Shown: piece after piece, positions 1 to 10,186 of the stretch | Layout of the letters: each line of letters starts with the position of its first letter | Numbering within the stretch: position 1 is the first letter of the stretch | Assembly (NCBI GenBank): GCA_944470555.2 | Contig: OX104127.1 | Span: 152,907,776-152,971,775, forward strand | Source: Heterobilharzia americana | Lineage: Eukaryota; Platyhelminthes; Trematoda; Strigeidida; Schistosomatidae | DNA length: 64,000 nucleotides | Direction of reading: 5' to 3' | The notes under the pieces: generated by a model | Databases searched by the model: none | What the model was told of the DNA's origin: nothing | The model's input: the letters and a program-made list of their open reading frames with translations, nothing else | Translations under genes and position numbers: made by a program

Positions 1-75
1 CCATGTTTTAGTCTGGCCGCCTCGAACCTTTTTCCAGCCTGAACCTACTTCGGCCAACATTATGTGACTAGGCAC
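1..75 (-). mobile_element. LINE 3' end fragment (C-terminus of reverse transcriptase ORF)
   Basis: Reading the minus strand from 75 to 1 gives an open stretch with PSHIMLAEVGSGWKK followed by VRGGQTKTW. This is the C-terminal signature of a schistosome LINE family that usually reads WLGHVLRMPxHRLPRRAM..GWKK.RGGQ. The fragment runs off the left edge. It may be the continuation of the minus-strand piece at 1026-1223, split by the plus-strand fragment at 480-1060. Non-functional. Confidence 0.7.
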
Positions 76-479
76 ACGTGACTAAAGGCCAAACATGAGG
101 AAGTGTTATAAACATTTTGTCTGTTGTGGTGTGGCGGTTGCATAAAATCAGCGTAGATCATGTTAAGCGTGTATAGGGTAGTGAAAAGTAACGCACGAGG
201 TTGTTCTCGCAATTTTTTACTTATGACGTTCTACACACGCCTAGTCACCAAGTATCTCGAAACATGGTACCAAAAAAAGCAAGTTAGAAATTTCAGTGAT
301 TAATTCAGGAGATGCCATCAAAATCTCGACTGGCCCGTATTTTCTGTAAAACCTTTTAGAGCCGCACAACTGCCGGAATAGATAGTCGCAAACCTTGGGT
401 GGCGGCTATGTTAGAAGTTCTACCAATAGTTGCTATGGGGAAAATTCTTGCTCTAGGGATGGTCTTCAACGTTGCCCTG

Positions 480-1060
480 TTTAAGAATCGAGGGTGGGAT
501 TGTTGAGCGTTGACCAATTCACTTACTTGGGGCCAGCTCTGGCGGGCCAGTGGCCAACGAAATCAGCATGGATACAAAAGGCCAGATCGGCTTTCACCAT
601 TTCACACGCCTTACGGCACCGCCGTAATGTCCGAATTTAATGGACTGCAGTTGGTTCTGCTCTACTCTATTCCTGTGAAACAACCATTAGAAGTAGAAGA
701 CACAAGAAAGGGTCAAGTGTTCAACCATCATTGCTTTCGTAACATAGACCGTGTGTTGTAGTGTCACCTCCTGAGTAGTGCAAAAGTCAGGTGTGGAGTT
801 CTAGAGAGAAGAGGAAAGTCGGTCGATAACGTTTTGAACCTTCATCGACTGAGATGGCTGATACATGTATTACACATGCCTAGTCACCGTTTGCCTCAAT
901 GCGGAGTGTAAGCTGAAGTAGTTCCAGGCTGGAGAACGGTGGCCAGACTTAAACATGGCATCACTGCATGAAGTCAGTAATGTAAACTACCCTGTTGGGG
1001 TCTGCGTGACAACAGAAACCAGCGGTTAGACACTCGAAGTAGGCGGTAGCTCGGCATGCG
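480..1060 (+). mobile_element. LINE 3' end fragment, plus strand
   Basis: Plus-strand translation shows VLLYSIPVKQPLEVEDTRKG then FNHHCFRNIDRVL (646-758). This matches the usual VLLYGxETWPVRxEDxRKLxVFDHRCLRxIARV region after the RT domain. From about 790 it reads KSVDNVLNLHRLRWLIHVLH and MPSHRLPQCGV, the same C-terminal signature as the fragment at 1-75 but in the opposite direction. Frameshifts and stops separate the blocks, so it is a dead 3' fragment without visible RT catalytic motifs. Confidence 0.72.
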
Positions 1061-1223
1061 CAACACATCCAAGCCACGTCGGCTTTTGGTGGTTCACAAC
1101 CTCATTGACTGACTTGCCTGGTACCCTTCGCCTGACTTTGATATCGCCCACATAGTTATCACTATACGTACATACATAGTTATCACCGTACATGAGAAGT
1201 GCCGCGAAGTCACTAGTCGTCAA
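1026..1223 (-). mobile_element. LINE C-terminal fragment, minus strand
   Basis: The minus strand encodes VRRRVPGKSVNEVVNHQKP followed by TWLGCVAHAELPP. It aligns with VRRRVLGxDGKSVDEVVNLHRxRWLGHVLRMPxHRLP of the same LINE family as the flanking pieces. It overlaps the 3' end of the plus-strand fragment by about 35 bp and lies downstream, on the minus strand, of the endonuclease piece at 1490-1960. It may be the tail of that internally deleted element. Confidence 0.6.
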
Positions 1224-1489
1224 AAACCTGTAGCCACTTCGTATATTCTACTTTTAATGGCTGTCTCAACTGCATAGTGAGAAATAGCAACTCGCGGCGC
1301 AGTATACTCATCCTTTGAAAGGTAGTTGGATATCTACGGTCTTCAATGCTGTTTTTACACCAGACTGAGATGGCACTAGTCTTCTTGATGAGTAGTTTTC
1401 ATCTGTTTCTCTAAATTGTCTAGTCGGTTTACTACTGGAAGTGCTGTCATTTTCGAGCAGCACTTGCAACGATCTTGTTGCTGTGGTCT

Positions 1490-1960
1490 TTCTACGTTCG
1501 CTTAGTCACAGACACGTGCTCGGATCACCACGTGATCACTATCCAAATACGTGCCCCAGAAGGATTGGAAATCTTTCACTAACCTCCTTCAGCGATAACT
1601 GACAGCAATACGGCCTTTGTCCACCGCTGAGTTGAGGTCAGTGGACGCTACGTCAGACGTTCGTGTTGGAGAAAAATTAATGTTTATCTGAACACATTTG
1701 TGGCAGGCGATTGCCATTATCTGTCCATTCGGCTGGGATTCCGAAACTGTCACCTGACTGCCTGATTTAGCCTACCCACTTTCGCATTGAAATCACCTGC
1801 TTCAACAACCACATCAGGACGTTTGGCTTTCACTGGAAGGCTAGACAGTTTTTGGTAAAACCCATCTTTCACTTCCGAATTGAGACAATTATGATCACAT
1901 CTGACGTAAGCTCCTCAGAAGCCACTACACAGTGACTGAGTTTCATATCGCAATTAAAAT
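1490..1960 (-). pseudogene. LINE endonuclease remnant (APE-type)
   Basis: On the minus strand, around 1885-1765, the translation reads SEVKDGFYQKLSSLPVKAK and then RPDVVVEAGDFNAKVGRLNQ. GDFNAKVG is the hallmark of the apurinic-like endonuclease of non-LTR retrotransposons. Near 1560-1510 the frame gives VKDFQSFWGTYLDSDHVVIR; SDH is the C-terminal catalytic Asp-His block of the domain. Stops and frameshifts lie between the blocks. This is an EN fragment without its RT domain. Confidence 0.75.
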
Positions 1961-2108
1961 ATCAAACGTTGCTTTGACACCACAGACTTTACGGAAATGA
2001 ACTATCCCCTGAAATGTTTAGCTAAAGTAGTAAGTGAGGTCGTAAAAGTATTGTTTTTGTTTGTCACCTTCACACGATCCAATCTAAAGGTAGACGCGAA
2101 TCAACAAT

Positions 2109-2111
<3 letters not shown>

Positions 2112-2162
<51 letters not shown>
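2112..2162. repeat. TA dinucleotide microsatellite
   Basis: Uninterrupted TA repeat of about 25 units. It is read through by a meaningless Tyr-Ile ORF (1997-2227), which I do not consider a gene. Confidence 0.95.
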
Positions 2163-2167
<5 letters not shown>

Positions 2168-3258
2168 ATTGGTGAACTGTCATCTACTGATTTGATGGGG
2201 TTATGTTCCCTGAACTGGATTGTTTAATCGTTGAGCTTTCGTTGTCCTTCTAGACGCCACCACCAGAAACTTCAGAAAGAAGTGGGCATGGAGACAGTGA
2301 CAAGAAAAATAATGGAGTGCTGATGATATCTATCAAGACGATGAAAGCTTTACGATTAAACAACCCAGCTCAGAGGACACAATACAACCAAGAAAATGAC
2401 AATACCTTGGCAAAAACAACCAATTATACAGAAAGGCCATCAGGACAAGCCAATAAATAAATTGCGGAGAGAACCTTATCGCTCGCTTTTTTCCGAAATT
2501 TGTACTGATGACGTGTAGAATGACAACGAAAGTTCCACGACTAGACAATCCAGCTCAAAACACAACTCCACAATTATCCTCCTGAGCTATAAATATTCTC
2601 CACCATGTCATCTGTATATCTGATAGTCTGTACTTTAATATGAGTAAAAATTGCGGACTATGGTAAGATTTAGTTCTTTTTTTGTTGGTTTATCAGACAT
2701 ATCACACAGTGGAACAGTTTTGTAAACTGAATTACGTCTCAGACATAACTTGTTGTCCATAGTCATACCAAGATAGGTACACAACTAGGAGACATCCTTT
2801 ATTAAAGTCCTAATTTCCCCGCCTTCTTTGTGATAAAGGTAGTAGTATTTTCCATGTATCCCGAACAGATGCTGAGTCATTTCCGTTGTATGTATTAGGT
2901 GTTGATTCGATGAACATAGATTCAGTTACTAACCTCTCCCTCCACCCTGCTATGTTAGTTTTAAGGATTTTCACTCTGTCCCATCCTATTGTATTTGTAT
3001 GCGGATGGTATTAAAAGGGGTAAGCAGTGATTTATTGATGATGTCATTAATTCTCAGAACATGAAATGACATTAAGTAGCTGTACAGTGGTGTTAAATGC
3101 CAAATTACGTTTTATTTTGTACAAAGCAACGCTTCCATTAAACAGTGATATCCATACTGACTAGTCTGGATATGAAAGATAAATAAGTATAAATAAATCT
3201 AACCGACGGGAATGCTACGTTGTTCATTATGTGTAGTACGAAAGTACAATCAGCAGAT
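2163..3258. other. Intergenic, nothing recognised
   Basis: AT-rich sequence without a convincing coding frame, SINE or LINE motif. Short frames such as 2333-2548 (-) have no family signature. It ends at the probable polyadenylation region of the minus-strand ISCA1 gene. Confidence 0.5.
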
Positions 3259-3264
3259 TTTATT
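3259..3264 (-). terminator. Candidate polyadenylation signal of ISCA1
   Basis: The minus strand reads AATAAA here, about 110 nt after the ISCA1 stop codon, a normal 3' UTR spacing. Other AATAAA-like hexamers lie nearby in this AT-rich DNA, so the assignment is tentative. Confidence 0.4.
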
Positions 3265-3372
3265 TTGATGGTAATATACACAGCTATCGGTAGAGTAAGG
3301 TCTGATTTAATACTATAAATTTAAAGTATCTCGAAAGCTATATCACAACCATCCAAAATCATAGAAGACAAT

Positions 3373-3876
3373 TCATACACTGAAGCTTTCTCCGCATCCA
3401 CAAGTCCCTTTAATATTAGGGTTGTTGAAAACAAACTGACTAGACAGTATATCTTGCTGATAGTCCATTTCAGTACCCAGTAATGTCAGCTGAGCTCGGC
3501 GGTCGATGAAAATTCGAATTCCGTCCTGTTCCACAACTTCATCCCCAGGCTGGTGTCCCTTGAAGCAGAAATCTAAAGTGTATGACAGTCCATTGCAACC
3601 ACGAGTTCTAACCCCGATGCGCAATCCTATGGCGTCCGGATTTCTCTGTAAAAGCTCTTGGACACGTGCTATGGCTGATTTCGTTAAAGTGATAGGTGCA
3701 TGTTTACCAACAAGAGATGATGGCTTTGACCGAGCAGTTGTTTTGACTGAGTTTGAAATGGACCCCGATTTGCCTGAAAAGTAGCATTGTTTGGTTTTCC
3801 AAATCAAACCATTTTCAACTAAATATTGAGGGATTTTCGCTTTTGTAAGCAACTTGAAAACTGTAGCCCAACTCAT
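3373..3876 (-). CDS. ISCA1: Iron-sulfur cluster assembly 1 homologue, mitochondrial (A-type carrier)
   Basis: 167-aa protein in one open frame, apparently a single exon. Residues 59-167 match the HesB/IscA (Fe-S biosynthesis) family: ITLTKSAIARVQELL, then GLRIGVRTRGCNGLSYTLDF, QLTLLGTEMDY, FVFNNPNIKG and the C-terminal TCGCGESFSV. The three ligand cysteines Cys94, Cys159 and Cys161 are present with the spacing of human ISCA1. Residues 1-58 are basic and Ser/Thr-rich with few acidic residues, as expected of a mitochondrial presequence. Family knowledge: ISCA1 acts with ISCA2 and IBA57 late in mitochondrial assembly of 4Fe-4S clusters. The ATG at 3876 is the first in frame and gives the full presequence. 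An antisense frame at 3506-3784 is a shadow. The ancient family, intact cysteines and absence of stops argue for a functional gene. Confidence 0.95.
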   Translation of the reverse strand: MSWATVFKLLTKAKIPQYLVENGLIWKTKQCYFSGKSGSISNSVKTTARSKPSSLVGKHAPITLTKSAIARVQELLQRNPDAIGLRIGVRTRGCNGLSYTLDFCFKGHQPGDEVVEQDGIRIFIDRRAQLTLLGTEMDYQQDILSSQFVFNNPNIKGTCGCGESFSV

Positions 3877-4096
3877 TGAGGACTTAACAGTAAGTTACGA
3901 AGACATCTGAAGTAAAAATCAGCCAGAACACATTGGAATTATTCACGGATAACTTAAACACGATTTAACAAGTTTATAAAAAAACCTTTAGTCTCACGTA
4001 AATTCTCGTAAACAATAAAATTTACCATATAGTAGTGTGTAGTGTTCATCATTTTTCACATTTTCCGTGTGACGAAAAAAAGAAAGCATTGCCCAA
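3877..4096. other. Probable upstream region of ISCA1
   Basis: Flanks the ISCA1 start codon on its 5' side. AT-rich with no obvious TATA box or initiator. The promoter should lie here by position only. Confidence 0.35.
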
Positions 4097-4240
4097 ATAC
4101 TCAGTGATCTACACGCTCGATTTTGAACCGGTCATAAATCCGAATCCTGCTCCACTTACCGAGGTTTGGGTAGCATCAGTAACTCACAACAAGTGAGGCT
4201 CACTACTGAATGCACAGACGTGCACATGGTTATTGAGTTG
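4097..4240 (+). mobile_element. tRNA-derived SINE, family 1 (copy 1)
   Basis: Aligns along about 140 bp with the minus-strand element at 27937-28102. Shared blocks are an A-box-like ACTCAGTG, a degraded B-box region, the core GCTCCACnTAnCGAGGTTTGG (as GCTCCACTTACCGAGGTTTG here) and a tail with GTGCACA..GGTTnTTGAG. This copy is the more diverged of the two. The pol III boxes are largely decayed, so it is probably inactive. Confidence 0.6.
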
Positions 4241-5940
4241 CATTTTTTTTATTATTCCATTTTTGGTTCATTTGGATTTGTGCTGCAAAGTCGCACGAAG
4301 GACGGTTTTATTTACTACAAGCATTACCAGAGGTGTGATCTGCTAACTTAGGCATTCGGTTTAGGGTCTATATAAATGTGAGCTTTCCAAGTACGAATAG
4401 CCTACTAACCATCAAGTGACAAAACAAAACCTTTTGCATCCCCTCATGTGATTATCAGTAACCTTTAATAAACAAGGTGATATCTAGGAACTTTGTTTAC
4501 GGTCACCTAAGGTTGTAGAAGGTGGACATCAATATCTTGTACTTATCTATCACAATGACTTGCATATCGTTTTCAGATGCACAGTAACAGCACCACAATT
4601 GGCATAAGGGGGAACGGACATAGCTGTCCAACTGTGCATCAGCACATCAATGTGGGATGTATTATGAATAAAGTGAGAGGAATCATTTGCATTTGTAAAA
4701 AGTTGTGAAACAAAGAAAGGGGATACATGTATGACATCACGATATAAATAAGGATATGAGTAAGAACAAACTTCCTATGTACTCCTTAGACATGATCAAA
4801 AATAATAGATGTGGCTCCGTAATCATCTGAATCATTCACTGGCAATACATAACCAGTCAGGATACAATTTGTCACATTATACATCGGTAACTGCGCATAC
4901 ATACCACAGAATGGTATGCCCATCATTTAAACGGATAATTGTACATTGGTTTTTAGGAGAACCGTACACTATTTTAGGCTTCTTAAAAACAGAACATTAT
5001 TGTTTCTTCCCACAGTGCAACCACACACATTTATTTGTTCTTCATAGACTTCATTGGAAATTCGCATACAGATCATTCAAAATGCTATCCCAGACTAATA
5101 TAAAACAGCTAAGGTGTCTGTTTTGAGGTACTTAATAAACAGTCAGTTCCACATTATCATCCAGTCAATACTACTAGTGGTTATTAAAGTGGCGAAAAAT
5201 AATACAAAGTAATGAGGTATGTAAAAGCATCGATTGGTACTATAACAAAGAGGTTTTAGTGATGGTTTCTATAGTCCGCGCACTTCCATTTTAATGACTT
5301 CAGTGTGACATCTGATGTGCCTTGAAGTTGGTTATTTTGGGTACTAGGGATATCTGCAGACTAGATTAGAAAGAATGATCGGATAGTAGGTAGATAATTA
5401 AAACAAATGAGACAGTATTTGACTGGAAATTCATAAAGAATGAAGTTTTCGAAGAAAAGTTACTACGTTTCCTGCTTTCTGGTCTGAATACTTAATGTTA
5501 GACAGTTAAATCATCCAAGGTTTTATCTGCTAGCGCAGTAAAAGTTCCAGTGGATATACAAGACGAATACAGAATTGGGATTCAACCTGAAATAAATGAA
5601 CTGGTAGAAGGGTCCAATGTTGGTGCTTAGAACACAATTTTAGAAGAAATGTAGTGATACATGAAACGCCTCATCAGTGTTTCATCAAAGAAACACTACT
5701 AACTTGTTTCTTTGTAACCAAAGGATGCAGAGACAAGTCACGATCTGTAAGCATCAGCACACTATCACAACTTTTACTAATTGTTCAGGTATACCGCGGC
5801 TTGGTCATTCAGTCTTCAAAATCCGTGACGACAACATTGCCAGGGTGATTTCTCCTGTGCCTGTAAAAAAACTTAGAACGTTTGTTCAATAGCAAATGCT
5901 TCGAAAAAGCTGACGCAAATAAGCATATCTAGAGGGTATC
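4241..5940. other. Intergenic, no gene recognised
   Basis: 1.7 kb AT-rich sequence between the SINE and the duplicated RTE flank. The longest frame (4809-5126 +, 105 aa, rich in His, Tyr and Phe) has no recognisable domain and no family signature. The frames at 5654-5892 likewise show nothing I can name. Confidence 0.4.
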
Positions 5941-6915
5941 TACCAGAATGGTGACTACGATCTTCAGATTCACAACTGACAAAAGTTTAAAACAATTTAT
6001 TTGCGTTAACTAGTTCATAGAACATAAGCAGTATGATAGAAAAAATTAGAGTCTCACACACAGGTGAATCGACTCAAGTTGTCACAATTTACAGTAGCAT
6101 TTAAAGAACAAGTGGATAGAAAAGGGCAGTATGCACTACCTAATACATGTTTACTGGTTTATTACCAAACTTAGAATCATAGCCAAATATAGATCAAAAT
6201 ATAATGCAGAAAAGATCAAAATAAAAATTAAAGTTCAGTATTATTTTGTGCAATGTAGCCCTAAACTTCAACTCAGAGTGACCTGCTCATCGCCGGAAGA
6301 CAAAATCTAATAGTCATGGTTACACCTACACAAACTTTAGCATGGGCATAACAAAATCGTTTTCACTCCTGACAATAATATCCTGTCCGCGAGTCAACCA
6401 GTTAGTTAATTTGATTTAATTCGAAATCAAGCGTGACTGCTAGTCCCATAAGTCTTGTTCAACAGAAAATTTAGTTGACAAGAAACTGCCATAAATTTTG
6501 ACAGACAAATTTGGAGAAAAACCAAATTTTTATGTAGACACCTATTACACGGAATAAATACTTTCAAAATTCAATATATTGTTATCTAAAAATATTTTAG
6601 AGATCCTTAATGATTTAATTAAATCTATCAAAAGCTAACAAAATAAAACCTAGGCACAGCAACCATGAAAAAACACCACTGTTGATACAAATGGTTGATA
6701 ATGGAATAGAAAAGCAATTCAGTCAGCTGGCTTCTCTACGTAGAGGCAGTGGACTACAAGTTCTTTCGATTGATAACCCTAAGGCGAGAAATCTCTAGAA
6801 GAAAACAAAATCATAAAGCTACAATTTCGTCAGCCGAAGATATAACCGTTAAACACTAGATAAAAGAGTAAATCACATGCATATAATTCTATTGAAACCT
6901 CGCCTGGTTAACTAA
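5941..6915 (+). repeat. 975-bp segment duplicated at 22080-23054 (5' flank of RTE copy A)
   Basis: Matches 22080-23054 at a constant offset of 16139 with no indel. One difference was noticed (T/C near 6449). It contains no ORF. It is absent upstream of RTE copy C, so it is either a 5' extension missing from C or host/other-repeat DNA carried in a segmental duplication of copies A and B. Just outside the junction both loci share the short string GAGGGT. Confidence 0.85.
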
Positions 6916-7159
6916 TTCACTAGTTACTAGCCGGTCCGAAACCCGGATAAAGAGGGAAGGTTGGGCATAAGACTAGCAACCCTACCCCGTAAAACAGACC
7001 CAATCGCTAAGGAAACTTCTAAGCACAAACAAAATATAAAAATGAAAACAAAATTACTCCTCGCTGGAATCGGAGAGACAAATGACGCCGGTTGGTGAAA
7101 TCCTTCGGGAAGCCACTCGGCCGATGTGTCTTCTCTCGATGAAAGTGAAAGTAAACATG

Positions 7160-9865
7160 GAATGTCCGCACTACGTTTGAACCCAAAAGGGCTGCCTAGA
7201 TTGCAAGTGAGATGAGAAGGTATAGCACTGAAGTGTTAGGAATCTGCGAAAGCAGGTGGAATGGAAGTGAACTCTCCAAACTGTCAACTGGAGAGTCAAT
7301 AATCTACTCCGGTCACCCAGATGACAACCACGAGCACACTGAGAGAGTGGCTATCATAGTGTTCCCGGGAGCATCAAAGGCTCTCATACAGTGGGAACCA
7401 ATCTCCTCCTGCAGGATCATGACGGTAAGGTTCAACTCAAAAGGAAGGAAAGTCACAATCACATAATGCTAAGCTATGCACCTACAAATAATGCACATCA
7501 AGAGAAGGAGGGATTCTACAGACAACTACAATCAGTACTAGACAAGACTCCAGTTGGTGCAATCAAAATTCTAATGGGCGACATGAGTGCCAAACTGGGA
7601 GCGGACAACACAGGAAGAGAACTCATCATGGGTCGAAAAGCGCTCGGTGAAATGAACGAGAATGGAGAACTGTTCACAGAATTCTGTGCATTCAACGATT
7701 TGGTGAATGGAGACAGTGTGTTCAAGCACAAGGATATCAACAAAGCGAGCGACATGGATTTCGCCAGATGGACACACTAAAAATCAGATCGACTTCATCT
7801 CAGTCTCAAGAAAGTGGACATGTAGTCTACTGGACACAAGATTAAGAAGGGGAGCAGATGTAGGTTTACACCACTCACTATCTAGTGCAAAGAACCTTCA
7901 AAATCAAGTTGAAAGCCTTCAAGGAAGTTGGTGATAGACGACCACAGTTGAAGTCCAACACCCAGAACAGAGACTGAAGGGCAAAACTACAAAGGAAATC
8001 TTCATGTAAGCCATCAAGACAAAATGGGAGATATCGAGCAACATCCTTGAAGAAACCTGTGTGGATGAGCACTGGAACTCTTTTAAGGCTATGTGGAAAG
8101 AAACCTGCATAACCGTGTTAGGAAGGAAGAAGAAAGAAGATAAGGAATGGATCTCGACGGATACCTGGAAGCTGATATAGCAGGGAGATAAGGATGGTGG
8201 AGCAGAAGATAAACTAGTGCAAGGATGAACGACGAGAAGAGGGACTGAGTACAACGTACAAAACACTGGACAAAGAAGTGAAGAAGAGTGCACGGAAAGA
8301 CAAAGGACACTTCTACGACACACTGGCAAGTGAAGCAGAACAGGCTGAGAGCTGGTAGGAGAGACCTGACAACATTGTATCAAATAACCAGGTTACTATC
8401 TGGGATGGGACCAACACAGATGAAACGAATAAAAGATGATGAAGGCAATTTAATTACCAAAGAAGAGAAACAAAAGAAACGATGTGGTGACCATTTCGAA
8501 AAGCTGTTGAATCGACCACCATCTGAAACTTGTCCAGAAATACCACCAGCGACAGCAGAACTACAAGTAAACACAAGCCTTTCGACGAAAGTCGAAGTCC
8601 TGAATGACATAAGGCTACTGAAATGCGGGAAAGCAGCAGGACCAGATGGAATCCCGCCAGAAGCACTGAAAACAGATGCAGAGACAACAGCGGACATGCT
8701 CACACCGCTGTTGCAGAAGGTCTGGAAGGAAGAAAGGTACCTGGAGATTGGGAGAGGGGCTACCTTGTCAAACTCCCGAAGAATGGCGACCTAAGCCTTT
8801 GCAAGGAGTGACGAGGAATCATGCTTTGTCCACCCCAAGCAAAATATTAGGTCGCATCTTCCTGGAGAGACTAAAGGATGCGCTGGATTCAAAACTACGA
8901 CCGGAACAGACTAGCTGGATTCAGGAAGTACAAATCATGTGCGGACCAAATTGTAACGCTTCGTATCGTCATAGAACAGGGCATAGAATGGCAGTCAACC
9001 CTCTACCTCAACTTCATCGATTTTGAAAAGGCCTTCGACAGCGTCGACCAAGAGGTAATTTGACAGTTGCTTCAACACTACGGAATACCACAAACCTTTA
9101 TCAACCTCATTCAACAACTGTATGAAGACTCCACATGCCAAGTAATTCACAATGGGAAGCTCAGTGATACCTTTGAAGTAAGTGAGGACAGGAGTGAAAC
9201 AAGGCTGTCTACTATCACCAATGATCTTCCTGATTGTAGTGGACTGGATCATGCAACAAACAGTGAGGGGCGAGAAGAGGGGGATACGCTGGACTGATGA
9301 GGGGACCCTAGAAGATTTCGATTTCACCGATGAATTATGTCTAATGTCACACAAACTTGAAGATCTACAGGCGAAAACTAACAAGTTTACAGAAGAGGCA
9401 GTGAAGATGGGGCTTCAAGTGAATGTAGAGAAGGCATAGGTTATGATGATAGCCGACCAACAACAGCGTCAACAACAAGCACCGATCACCATCAACGGTA
9501 GAAACTTGAACGAAGTAGTCTCTTTCACCTACCTGGGTAGCACTGCTTCAACTACAGGCAGCACAGACGAGGACGTCAAAGCTAGGATCGGAAAAGCGAG
9601 ACTGGCGTTCATTAACCTGAAACCAGTGTGGAGATCTTCTGCACTCAGCACAAGGCATCAACAAGATCTGGATTTTCAACACCGATCCAGTCAAGTCAGT
9701 GCTTCTGTTTGGTTCAGAGAGTTGACGCGTTACGAAAGGCGTTGTAAGTGCTTATTCGGGGTTGAGAACATACAACTCTTAGGACACATGATTAATAAAG
9801 AGGGAATATCACCACTACAGACATTCATCAACAACTGCCTACGCTCGTTACTGAAGATCAGGTGA
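7160..9865 (+). pseudogene. Endonuclease-reverse transcriptase pseudogene of RTE copy A
   Basis: EN blocks: VLGICESRWNGSELSK (7236-7283), GDMSAKLGADNTG (Asn of GDxNAK replaced by Ser), then a frameshift after HKDINKA and NQIDFISVSRKW in another frame. RT blocks: CGKAAGPDGIPPEALK (8627-8674), NFIDFEKAFDSVDQE (about 9011-9055) followed by TGA, RTGVKQGCLLSPMIF in a different frame (9185-9229), and DFDFTDELCLMSH. The catalytic FADD box has become FTDE. A 4-bp tandem duplication (AAGT, around 9177-9184) breaks the frame just before RTGVKQG. It cannot encode an active enzyme. Copies B and C carry the same lesions. Confidence 0.88.
9744..9816 (+). repeat. 73-bp gypsy-derived patch inside RTE copy A
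   Basis: Identical base for base to 12157-12229 in the gypsy remnant, where it belongs by reading frame (KCLFGVENIQLLGHMINKEG is a Ty3/gypsy RT block). In RTE copies B and C the same place holds only nine bases, CAACAAACT, between GGCGTTGT and ACAGACATTC. The junctions show 2-3 bp of microhomology (GT left, ACT right). Confidence 0.93.
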
Positions 9866-10021
9866 CCAGAAAGAATAAGCAACAAGGAACTCTGGGAACG
9901 AACCAACGAAACAAGAACCTATCGCTCAACAAATTTGCAGAAGGAAGTGGAGATGGATTGGCGTGCACTGAGAAGACCGACTGGGGACATCACGCGCAGA
10001 CCAGTTGCTCGAGTGGAACCC

Positions 10022-10186
10022 AGATAGGGAATGACGGGTTTTTGATCTCAGGGTGAAATAGAGGAGGTCATATGAAGAGTCAATGCAAGCTTGTGGGCAG
10101 TCTTGGCGGCAGGTTCAAAAGACTGCAAAGAAGAGAGTGCAGTGGAGCCCTATGTTCCACTAGGAACCCAAGGGAAAATAATAATT
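10022..10186 (+). mobile_element. 3' tail of copy A from a different RTE subfamily
   Basis: After TGGAACCCAGA copy A departs from copies B and C. Its tail (GCAAGCTTGTGGGCAG, AAAAGACTGCA, TATGTTCCACTAGGAA, CCAAGGGAAAAT) instead matches the reverse complement of the RTE tail at 51290-51480. It still ends in the AAT-type tail. Copy A is thus a chimera of two subfamilies. Confidence 0.7.

Larger units (their letters stand above)
6900..10186 (+). mobile_element. RTE-like LINE, copy A (mosaic)
   Basis: 3.3-kb non-LTR retrotransposon, nearly identical to copies B (23040-26325) and C (28471-31683) up to position 10021. Order: short 5' leader; endonuclease about 7160-7840; linker about 7850-8550; reverse transcriptase about 8590-9440; C-terminal region to about 10020. 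Copy A alone has a one-base deletion near 8732, another near 8826, a 73-bp gypsy-derived replacement at 9744-9816, and a foreign 3' tail from about 10022 ending in a short A/T-rich AAT tail. The (AAT)n-type tail is typical of RTE elements. Related proteins are annotated as endonuclease-reverse transcriptase in schistosomes. Confidence 0.88.

Noticed and set aside
510..761. 83-aa plus-strand ORF as a host gene
   Set aside because: Its second half is the post-RT region of a LINE (VEDTRKG.VFNHHCFRNIDRV), so it is part of the fragment at 480-1060.
1997..2227. 76-aa ORF with Tyr-Ile run
   Set aside because: It is a read-through of the TA microsatellite.
3506..3784. 92-aa ORF antisense to ISCA1
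   Set aside because: Shadow frame of a strongly conserved gene.
4809..5126. 105-aa ORF as a possible small gene
   Set aside because: No domain, biased composition, no splice or promoter context; cannot be supported.
7919..8383. 154-aa minus-strand ORF, Ser/Leu/Cys-rich, repeated at 24058 and 29488
   Set aside because: Antisense shadow of the RTE linker; it is repeated only because the element is.
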